Source: Rhizobiales bacterium Y(2018) (GTDB taxonomy: Bacteria > Pseudomonadota > Alphaproteobacteria > Rhizobiales > Aestuariivirgaceae). Taken from it: a stretch of DNA of 64,000 nucleotides. A program made the translations under genes and the position numbers. Every line of letters starts with the position of its first letter. The stretch's first letter is position 1. This document shows, piece after piece, positions 1 to 6,688 of the stretch. Below the pieces are notes generated by a model. The model made no database searches. It saw only the letters and a list, made by a program, of their open reading frames with translations, and was not told the DNA's origin. The DNA is taken from assembly GCA_005502925.1 (NCBI GenBank), contig SCPD01000015.1, forward strand, positions 123,462 to 187,461. Direction: 5' to 3'.

Positions 1-3
1 GTC

Positions 4-726
4 TCATGGGGTTTCCACGGCCGGCGCGAACATGTAGCCGCCACCTCTGACGGTCACGATGAAATTGGCGTTCTCCGCGCTCTGGGTGAGCTTGCGCCTG
101 AGCCGGCTCACCAGAATGTCGATGCTGCGGTCGAAGGCCTGCGCCTCGCGACCCTGTGTCAGGTCGAGCAGTTGATCGCGGCTCAGCGTGCGGCGTGGAT
201 GGGTGACGAAGACGGTCAGGAGGTCGAATTCGGCGGTCGTCAGCGTGACGACGACATTGTCGTCGCTCCACAGCCGGCGCTGCGCCAGGTCGATAGTCCA
301 GCCGCTGAACTTATAGGTCTGGGCCGGCCGCGTCTGGCGCTCCGCCTCGCCGGCGGCGGCGAATCGGCGGATCACCGCGCGGACCCGCGCCAGGAGCTCG
401 CGCGGCTCGAACGGTTTGGCGAGATAATCGTCGGCGCCCATTTCAAGACCAACGATGCGGTCGGTCGTTTCACCGACCGCCGTCACCATGATGATCGGCA
501 CCTGCGACTTGGCGCGGATGTCGCGGCACAGCTCCAGGCCGTTGCGGCCGGGCAGCATGACATCGAGCACCACGAGATCGAAATTCGAACGCCGCAGATG
601 CGCCTGCATCTGCGCCTCGTCATGCGCCACCGACACGCGATAGCCGTGGCGTTCGAAGAAATGCCGGATGAGATCGCAGATCTCGCGATCGTCGTCGACG
701 ACGAGAAGATGGCCGCTCGTCGTCAT
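4..726 (-). CDS. OmpR/PhoB-family response regulator
   Basis: Cytoplasmic two-component response regulator of about 240 residues. The N-terminal receiver domain has the acidic DDD pocket just after the start, the phospho-acceptor Asp in VVLDVMLPGRNG and the conserved Lys in LAKPFEP. The C-terminal winged-helix trans_reg_C domain is complete, with the DILVSRLRRKL recognition-helix region and the closing VRGGGYMF strand. I chose the ATG that places MTTSGHLLVVDDD directly before the receiver domain; an ATG 15 bases upstream is also possible. The stop lies at the window edge, so any partner histidine kinase downstream is out of view. The target genes are unknown. Confidence 0.93.
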   Translation of the reverse strand: MTTSGHLLVVDDDREICDLIRHFFERHGYRVSVAHDEAQMQAHLRRSNFDLVVLDVMLPGRNGLELCRDIRAKSQVPIIMVTAVGETTDRIVGLEMGADDYLAKPFEPRELLARVRAVIRRFAAAGEAERQTRPAQTYKFSGWTIDLAQRRLWSDDNVVVTLTTAEFDLLTVFVTHPRRTLSRDQLLDLTQGREAQAFDRSIDILVSRLRRKLTQSAENANFIVTVRGGGYMFAPAVETP

Positions 727-805
727 GCTACGACGTTCCATGACAGCTTTGTAATGCAGATGAGTCTCATGACGGTTGGGCCATAACACGGGCTTTCGCG
801 GCGAT

Positions 806-817
806 CCAGTTAACTGG
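806..817. promoter_or_regulatory. Perfect 12-bp palindrome upstream of the response regulator
   Basis: CCAGTTAACTGG is its own reverse complement and lies in the 225-bp gap between the response regulator (minus) and the small exported protein at 952 (plus). It could be an operator for either gene. A second, looser inverted repeat (GTATCC, 13 bases, GGATAC) lies at 830-854. No protein can be assigned from sequence alone. Confidence 0.35.
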
Positions 818-951
818 ACGACAGTTTTTGTATCCGTCTCCGTGGCGTGGATACATCTTGTTACTCGGGCCGCGATGTTCGGAAAAAATACGGAAAAGCA
901 GGAAGCCTATCCGTTGTTGCGACAACGATGCGCAACTCTGGTTCCTCCACT

Positions 952-1263
952 ATGTCCCACGTGAGCTGCAGGTTCCGGAACCTGCGCATCGCTTGTCTCG
1001 CGGCACTGGCAGGCGTGTTCGCTCTGCTGGCGGGTTCAGTCGGTGTTGCGGCGGAGCAGACGAGGTCTGACCGTTGCACCATCCTGCAGGACCAGCTCGC
1101 CGAGCAGATCAAGACCCATGTCGGGTCCAATCGCTCTGCCAAGGCCACGACGATGGGAGCGAAGGCGAGGAAGCTCTGCGCTGATGGCAAACAAGCGCAA
1201 GGCCTCAGAGCCTATGTCAAAGCGCTCCAGCTGTTTGGGGTCCAGCCGATCGATCCGAAGTAA
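952..1263 (+). CDS. Small exported hypothetical protein
   Basis: About 103 residues. The chosen ATG gives a classic signal peptide: Arg-rich n-region (CRFRNLR), hydrophobic core (ACLAALAGVFALLAG) and probable cleavage after GVAA. The mature part is about 70 residues with two Cys (RCTIL and KLCADG) that could form a disulphide. An upstream in-frame ATG at 847 would add 35 residues with no signal character and is less likely. No family recognised. It precedes another small exported protein by 54 bases on the same strand. Confidence 0.6.
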   Translation: MSHVSCRFRNLRIACLAALAGVFALLAGSVGVAAEQTRSDRCTILQDQLAEQIKTHVGSNRSAKATTMGAKARKLCADGKQAQGLRAYVKALQLFGVQPIDPK

Positions 1264-1317
1264 TGACCGAAGCCGACATGCCTCGTGCTTCTTGAAACGA
1301 ATGGAAAGGATACTGAG

Positions 1318-1569
1318 ATGAACAAACTTACTTTGGCCGCACTGAGCCTCGCCACGGCTCTCGCCTTCACGGCGCCGGCCCTCACGGTGACCCCGGTGCA
1401 GGCGGCGACCACGACCGCCGTCACCCAGGCGCCGGCCAAGGCGAAGACCGCCGCGGCCACCAAGACCTCGGCGACGATGAAGACCACCAAGCACAAGGTG
1501 ACCAAGCACAAGAAGCTCTGCAAGGACACCAAGACGCACAAGTGCCCGGTGACCAAGAAGAAGAAATAA
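1318..1569 (+). CDS. Lysine-rich small exported protein, acid-shock-like composition
   Basis: An 83-residue protein with an N-terminal signal peptide (MNKLTLAALSLATALAFTAP..., cleavage near VQAA). The mature chain is low complexity, Ala/Thr/Lys-rich, with several KHK and TK units and two Cys in the tail, and ends in KKKK. The start is supported by GGAAAGGA just upstream. The composition recalls the Asr acid-shock proteins of enterobacteria, which are exported and very basic, but I see no sequence homology strong enough to claim that family. A perfect hairpin follows at 1585-1609. Confidence 0.6.
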   Translation: MNKLTLAALSLATALAFTAPALTVTPVQAATTTAVTQAPAKAKTAAATKTSATMKTTKHKVTKHKKLCKDTKTHKCPVTKKKK

Positions 1570-1584
1570 CGAGGACGGCGACGA

Positions 1585-1609
1585 GCGCGCGATCACAAAG
1601 ATCGCGCGC
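1585..1609 (+). terminator. Perfect 10-bp hairpin after the Lys-rich protein gene
   Basis: GCGCGCGATC and GATCGCGCGC flank the loop ACAAA. There is no following T-run, so it may stabilise the mRNA end or act as a Rho-dependent stop rather than a classical intrinsic terminator. Confidence 0.45.
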
Positions 1610-1689
1610 CAACTCTGAGATCGGGCGGATCACCCTCACCAAGGATTCACCCGGTCTCATTTCACGTTTCACTCTGACGAGGAGGTCTC

Positions 1690-1917
1690 ATGTCTGCTGC
1701 CGCTGCTGCCTTTCTCTGGTATGTCGTCGTTGCCGGTCCGCAAGGCGGTGTAACCGTGCTGCCGAGCCCCTTCGATCAGCAGGATCAGTGCCTCGCCGCC
1801 ATCAAGGCCTTTGAGGCGACGAAGCCCGCCGCCAATTGGAGCCTGCAATGCATTCCGGCCGCCGCGGCGATCGGCGATGAGGAAGTGCCGGAAGACGGCG
1901 CGCCGGCCGAGCAGTAA
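1690..1917 (+). CDS. Small hypothetical protein
   Basis: A 75-residue protein preceded by a strong GAGGAGG ribosome-binding site. The N-terminus (MSAAAAAFLWYVVVAG) is hydrophobic and may be a short signal or membrane segment. The rest has two Cys (DQCLAA, LQCIP) and an acidic tail (GDEEVPEDG). No family recognised. It is convergent with the ABC permease gene ending at 1934. Confidence 0.5.
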   Translation: MSAAAAAFLWYVVVAGPQGGVTVLPSPFDQQDQCLAAIKAFEATKPAANWSLQCIPAAAAIGDEEVPEDGAPAEQ

Positions 1918-1933
1918 GTACGACAGATTACGC

Positions 1934-2869
1934 TCAGCGCCGCTCTTCGCGTACGAAGGGTGTGCCGAGCGACGCCGGCTGGCCGGTGCGCGGTGAGCGC
2001 AGCAGAGCGGCCCAGATCATCACCGCGAGCGTGGCGACATAAGGCGTCATCAGCATGAAATATTGCGGCACCTGGATGCCGGCGGCGGCGATGCGTGGAA
2101 TGAGCGCCTCGATGCAGCCGAACAGCACAGCGCCGGCCAAGGCCCGCCAGGGCTGCCAGCGCGCGAAGATCACCAGCGCGATCGCGATCCAGCCGCGCCC
2201 GCCCGCCATGCCGTCGACCCAGATCTTGGCGACGCCGACCGACAGATAAGCGCCCGCCAGCCCGATCAGCGCCGCGCCGCACAGCACCGCACCGAAACGA
2301 TAGAGCCCGACATTCACGCCCGCGGCATCGGCGGCGTCCGGATTTTCTCCAACCGCCTTGAGCCTGAGTCCCAGAAGCGACCGGGTGGATACCCAGTGGA
2401 ACGCGATGAAAATCACGATCGTCGCATAGAAGACCGCGTCCTGATGGAAGAGCAGACGCCCGAGGACCGGCAATTCGGACAAGGGCCACAGCGCAATGGG
2501 GTCCAGGCCGGAAATCGGCCGGTTCGTCCAGCCTTGCTGCGTCGAGATCAGGCTCGTCAGCCCCTGGCAGAGAAACACCATGCTCAGGCCGGCGATGATC
2601 TGATCGACCCGCAGCACCACGACGAGAAAGGCGAAGATGAGCGAGACCAGCGCCGCCGCCAGCATCGCGGCGAGAAGCGCCAGCAGCGGATGGCCGCCCA
2701 TGACGATGAGAGCCCCTGCTCCGGTCATCGCGCCGACCAGCATGAAGCCCTCGGCGCCGAGAAACAGGACGCCGGATTTTTCCGCCACAATGAGACCGAG
2801 CGCCGCCAAGGCGAAGGGAACGGCGAAGGCGGGCGAGACGACGAGCCAGTTGAGGATGAAGTCGGCCAT
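1934..2869 (-). CDS. ABC transporter permease (BMP/nucleoside-type importer, second permease)
   Basis: Inner-membrane permease of 311 residues with about eight to nine hydrophobic segments (SPAFAVPFALAALGLIVAE at the start). It belongs to the branched-chain permease (BPD_transp_2) fold, in the subgroup that partners BMP-type binding proteins. The ATG at MADFILNW is two bases from the stop of the preceding permease, as expected for coupled translation. It is the last gene of the unit that begins with the molybdenum hydroxylase (10500). The substrate is probably a nucleoside, nucleobase or similar heterocycle, inferred from the binding-protein type. Confidence 0.87.
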   Translation of the reverse strand: MADFILNWLVVSPAFAVPFALAALGLIVAEKSGVLFLGAEGFMLVGAMTGAGALIVMGGHPLLALLAAMLAAALVSLIFAFLVVVLRVDQIIAGLSMVFLCQGLTSLISTQQGWTNRPISGLDPIALWPLSELPVLGRLLFHQDAVFYATIVIFIAFHWVSTRSLLGLRLKAVGENPDAADAAGVNVGLYRFGAVLCGAALIGLAGAYLSVGVAKIWVDGMAGGRGWIAIALVIFARWQPWRALAGAVLFGCIEALIPRIAAAGIQVPQYFMLMTPYVATLAVMIWAALLRSPRTGQPASLGTPFVREERR

Positions 2870-2871
2870 GT

Positions 2872-3978
2872 CTACCTCGTCCACTTCAGCCGGTGGCGGA
2901 TGAAGAACTCGGCCGCGGCCACCGAGATGACCACGATGGCCTGGATCAGCTGCACGATCGCGCCGGGGATCTGGTAGAAGACCTGCAGGCTCTGCCCGGC
3001 GACGAAGAGAATGGCGACGAAAAAGGCGACGATGATCACGCCGATCGGATTGTTGCGGGCGAGGAAGGCGATGAGGATGCCGGAGAAGCCGTAGCCGAAG
3101 AAGAATGATTGTGTCATCCGGTACTCGATGCCGGCGCTGATCGCGAAGCCGGCCACACCCGCCAGAGCCCCCGACAGCAGCGCCGCCGCGCAGGTGACGC
3201 CCAGCACCGGTATGCCGATGGCTTTCGCCATCTTGGGGTTCGCATGCACGAAGCGGGTGAAGAAGCCGAACCGGCTGATATTGAGGGCCCACCACAAGAG
3301 GAGTGCCAGCAGCAAGGCCAATGGCAGGGCCAGGGTGACATTCTCCCAGCCGAGCGGACTGAGCCGCTCAATGGCGTCATATTGCTCGGAATGCGGGAAA
3401 CTGCTCTTCGGATCCTGCCAGCTGCCATACAGAAGATGGAGAAGGAAGTTGAGCGCGACATAGTTGAGAAGCAGCGTGGAAACGACCTCGCTGATGCCGA
3501 GCTTCAGCTTGAGCGCGACGGGAACGAAGATCCAGCCCATGCCGCCCAGCGCGGCGGCCATCAGCATCACGACGAGGCGCAGCGCCGGCGGCCCGAAATC
3601 GGTGATGGCCACGAGGGTAGCGGCAATCGAGCCGAAGATCATCTGCCCTTCGATGCCGATATTCCAGAACCGTACCCGGAAGGCGACACAAGCGGCGAGC
3701 CCTGCAATCAGGAGCGGCGCCATTTGGATGAGGACGCTAGCCACGCTCCGGCTGTCCGAGAAGATCGCATAGACGAACTCATTGGCGAGATTGCCGAGGC
3801 CGACGCCCGCCCAGGCGAGGATGGCCACGGAGATCGCGAGACCGATCAGCAGACCCGCGCCGCGGATCAGGATCTTTTGCCCCGCCGGGCTCGTCTGCCG
3901 GATCTCGACCGTCATCCGGCCGGGTCGGCGGGAGGGCGCGGGCATTGCCGCATCGAGCGCGACAATTGGCTCAGCCAT
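2872..3978 (-). CDS. ABC transporter permease (BMP/nucleoside-type importer, first permease)
   Basis: Inner-membrane permease of about 368 residues with multiple hydrophobic segments after a short polar N-terminus. The central EGQMIFGSIAAT segment is typical of the YufP/NupP-like permeases that accompany BMP binding proteins. The start at MAEPIV overlaps the end of the ATPase gene by 8 bases; an upstream ATG would add 16 residues overlapping the ATPase further. It works with the ATPase at 3971-5473, the permease at 1934-2869 and the binding protein at 5498-6583. Confidence 0.87.
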   Translation of the reverse strand: MAEPIVALDAAMPAPSRRPGRMTVEIRQTSPAGQKILIRGAGLLIGLAISVAILAWAGVGLGNLANEFVYAIFSDSRSVASVLIQMAPLLIAGLAACVAFRVRFWNIGIEGQMIFGSIAATLVAITDFGPPALRLVVMLMAAALGGMGWIFVPVALKLKLGISEVVSTLLLNYVALNFLLHLLYGSWQDPKSSFPHSEQYDAIERLSPLGWENVTLALPLALLLALLLWWALNISRFGFFTRFVHANPKMAKAIGIPVLGVTCAAALLSGALAGVAGFAISAGIEYRMTQSFFFGYGFSGILIAFLARNNPIGVIIVAFFVAILFVAGQSLQVFYQIPGAIVQLIQAIVVISVAAAEFFIRHRLKWTR

Positions 3979-5473
3979 GACTGACCATGGCCTCTCCCAC
4001 CGCCTGACGGTCGGCGGGTGCTGCAAATTCGGCCACCAGCCTGCCGCGGTTCATGACACCGATGCGATCGGCAAGCAGCAGGATCTCGTCGAGATCCTCG
4101 CTGATGAGCAGGATGCCGGCGCCGCCGTCACGTGCCGACCGCAACCGCGCATGGACTGCGGCGGCGGCCCGCACATCGAGACCGCGGCTTGGACTGTGGG
4201 CCAGGATCACCCGCGGCGCGCCGGCGAATTCGCGGGCAATCACGAGCTTCTGCGCATTGCCGCCGGACAGCAGCGCCGCTTTATGCGCGAGGCTGCGCAC
4301 GCCTTGCACGTCATGCGCGGCGACTGCCACACCGGCGGCCGATTGTGCCACCGACGACTTCATGCGCAGGACACCGCCATATTTGCCGGAATAGACATCG
4401 CCGATCGCGTAGTTGTCGGCGATCGAGAGTTCGCTGGCCAGACCGTAGGAATGCCGGTCCGCCGGGATGACAGCCAGGCCCTTGGCGCGCCGCGTCTTTG
4501 GCGCGGCATGTGTTATGTTGACCGTCTCTTCCAGCATGATCCGCCCGGCGGCCGCGGTGGCGACTCCCATGAGGATCTCGGCCAGCTCGGTCTGGCCGTT
4601 GCCGCCGACACCGGCGAGACCATAGATCTCACCGCTGCAAATCCGCAATGTCACATCGCTCAGCGTCTCGCGCCGGCCATTGCCGCCGCTGCTGACGCTA
4701 GTGAGGGAAAGAACCGGTGCGCCGACATTCTGCGCCGGAGCCGCGCATTCGGTCGTGGTGGTGCCGACCACCAGCTTCGTAAGCTCGCCGGCGTTAAGCG
4801 TCCCGGGGGTGGCGGTGGCGATGGTCTTGCCGTTGCGCATGACGGTCAGCCGATCGGCATGGCGCATGACATCGCCGAGCTTATGCGTGACGAGGATGAC
4901 CGCCGCGCCCTCGCTGGCGAGATGGCGCAGCATCGCCAGCAACCTCTCGGCTTCCATATCGGTGAGCACCGCGGTCGGCTCATCGAGGATGAGGAGCCGC
5001 GCGCCACCGACCAGCATTTTCAGAATCTCGACACGCTGCTGCTCGGCGATGGAAAGCGCCCCCACCGGTTTCGTCAGATCGACGGTGAAACCGATACTGT
5101 CGGCGAGGCGGGCAAGCGCGGTGTCGATCGTGGCGCGGCCGCGCGCGAAACCGCCTTCCGGATTGGCCAGGAGGATGTTCTCGAGCGCCGAGAAGCTCTT
5201 CACCAGCTTGTAATGCTGATGGACCATGCCGATGCCTAAGCGCCGCGCATCGAGCGGCCCTCCGATGCGCACCGGACGGCCCTGCACGCGGATGGTGCCT
5301 TCATCCGGCGCATAGAGGCCGGCGACGATATTCATGAGCGAGGACTTGCCGGCGCCATTCTCACCCAGCAGGGCATGGACTTCACCGCTGCGAACGTCGA
5401 GATCCGCAGCGGCGATGGCGCGAAAGCCGTCGAATGACTTGGATATGCCCGAAAGCTCGAGAGCCGAAGTCAT
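3971..5473 (-). CDS. ABC transporter ATP-binding protein, two nucleotide-binding domains
   Basis: A 500-residue double ATPase of the sugar/nucleoside (MglA/RbsA/YufO) type. Domain 1 has Walker A GENGAGKSS, signature LSIAEQQRVEI and Walker B LLILDEPTAVL. Domain 2 is degenerate as usual in this family: the Walker A position reads GVGGNGQTE, the signature is LSGGNAQKLVIAREF and the Walker B region is VILAHSPSRGLD. A GTG four codons upstream is an alternative start. The gene follows the binding-protein gene by 24 bases and overlaps the next permease gene. Confidence 0.92.
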   Translation of the reverse strand: MTSALELSGISKSFDGFRAIAAADLDVRSGEVHALLGENGAGKSSLMNIVAGLYAPDEGTIRVQGRPVRIGGPLDARRLGIGMVHQHYKLVKSFSALENILLANPEGGFARGRATIDTALARLADSIGFTVDLTKPVGALSIAEQQRVEILKMLVGGARLLILDEPTAVLTDMEAERLLAMLRHLASEGAAVILVTHKLGDVMRHADRLTVMRNGKTIATATPGTLNAGELTKLVVGTTTTECAAPAQNVGAPVLSLTSVSSGGNGRRETLSDVTLRICSGEIYGLAGVGGNGQTELAEILMGVATAAAGRIMLEETVNITHAAPKTRRAKGLAVIPADRHSYGLASELSIADNYAIGDVYSGKYGGVLRMKSSVAQSAAGVAVAAHDVQGVRSLAHKAALLSGGNAQKLVIAREFAGAPRVILAHSPSRGLDVRAAAAVHARLRSARDGGAGILLISEDLDEILLLADRIGVMNRGRLVAEFAAPADRQAVGEAMVSHG

Positions 5474-5497
5474 CAGATTGTCCACACAGAGGGGCCG

Positions 5498-6583
5498 TCA
5501 CTTCTGACTGATGACGCCCTTGACGAACCAATCCATTTTCCACAGATCGGCATCCGACAGCACTTGTCCCGCCGGGACACGTTCCTTGCCGTCGCGATCG
5601 GCGAGCGGACCGGCATAGACCTGCTTGCCGTTCACGATCGCGTCGCGCTCGGCGGTGATCTTGTCGGCCGCGTCTTTCGGCACCGCGTCACCGCAGCAGG
5701 CGATGTCGGTACCGCCGTCCTTGATCGACAGGAAGGCGCCATAGGCAGGCGGCGTCCAGTCACCGGCGATGATCTTCTTGATCTCCGGGTCGAGAAAACG
5801 ATCCCAGACCCAGACCGAGGAGCATTGTGTCGCTTTCGGCGCGAATTCACGCAGGTCGCGGTGATGGCCGGTCGCGTAGACACCCTTCTCCTGGGCGACG
5901 ATCTGTGTCGCCGGCGTGTCGACATGCTGGCCGATGACGTCGATGCCCTGCTCGATCAGCGCTTCCGCCGCGGCCCGCTCCTTGACCGGATCGTTCCAGG
6001 CGCCCGTATAGATCACGGTGACGGTTGCATTGGGATTGATCTGCTGGGCGCCCAGCGCATAGGCGTTCACCGTCCAGTTCACGAGCCCGAAGGGATTGGC
6101 CGCCACGAAGCCGAGCTTGCCTGATTTCGAGGCCGCACCGGCGGCCATGCCGCACAGATACTGGCTTTCATAGGTGCGCCCATAGAAGGATTCGAGATTG
6201 GGCCCGTTGGTGATGCCCGCCGGATTGAGGAAGGCGACCTCCGGATACTTCTCCGACAGCTCCTTGAACGTGTCGGAATAGCCGAAAGCCGAGCCGATGA
6301 TGATGTTGAAGCCGCGGCTGATCAGCAATTCCACCGCCGGCCTGATCGCCGTGGCGTTTTCCGGCACGTTCTCCACCACCGGGATCTTGACGCCCATCGA
6401 CGCCTCCAGGCGCTGGCGCGCCTCGTCGAGCGCCTGCGACCAGCCGCCGTCATTCTTCTGGGTGAAGATGACGAGCGCGATCTTGGGCTCGCCATTGAGC
6501 TTGAACGCCGCCATTGCCGGCAGAGCCGACAAGCCGACTAAGGCCAGTCCGAAGGCGAGAAGTCTCAATATATGTCGTGTCAT
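5498..6583 (-). CDS. BMP-family ABC substrate-binding protein (PnrA-like)
   Basis: Periplasmic binding protein of 361 residues with a signal peptide (MTRHILRLLAFGLALVGLSALPAMA). There is no lipobox Cys. The mature chain matches the basic membrane protein family: IALVIFTQKNDGGWSQA near the start, then IIIGSAFGYSD, FLNPAG and TGAWNDPVKERAAAEALI. Characterised members of this family bind purine or pyrimidine nucleosides. A strong ribosome-binding site (AAGGAAGGACAGG) precedes the ATG. The 105-bp gap to the molybdenum hydroxylase gene holds two small hairpins but no T-run for this strand, so read-through from the hydroxylase unit is likely. Confidence 0.9.
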   Translation of the reverse strand: MTRHILRLLAFGLALVGLSALPAMAAFKLNGEPKIALVIFTQKNDGGWSQALDEARQRLEASMGVKIPVVENVPENATAIRPAVELLISRGFNIIIGSAFGYSDTFKELSEKYPEVAFLNPAGITNGPNLESFYGRTYESQYLCGMAAGAASKSGKLGFVAANPFGLVNWTVNAYALGAQQINPNATVTVIYTGAWNDPVKERAAAEALIEQGIDVIGQHVDTPATQIVAQEKGVYATGHHRDLREFAPKATQCSSVWVWDRFLDPEIKKIIAGDWTPPAYGAFLSIKDGGTDIACCGDAVPKDAADKITAERDAIVNGKQVYAGPLADRDGKERVPAGQVLSDADLWKMDWFVKGVISQK

Positions 6584-6688
6584 GTGCCCTGTCCTTCCTT
6601 GCTTCCCATCCGCGGCGAACGCCGCTTGTGCTTCTTCACGGCTTGTTTTTCGGCCGTCCTCTATGGGACGGCTTGTCGTCGGCAGCGC

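Noticed and set aside
830..854. GTATCC and GGATAC inverted repeat resembling the IclR dyad
   Set aside because: The spacing is 13 bases rather than 5 and the ACGATAT extension is missing; it lies outside the cluster.
3782..5239. 485-codon open frame opposite the ABC ATPase
   Set aside because: Typical GC-rich antisense shadow; the minus strand has complete ATPase motifs.
6584..6688. Possible terminator between the molybdenum hydroxylase and BMP genes
   Set aside because: Two hairpins exist (6612-6625 and 6653-6672), but the bases after them on the minus strand are A-rich, not T-rich, so an intrinsic stop is unlikely.
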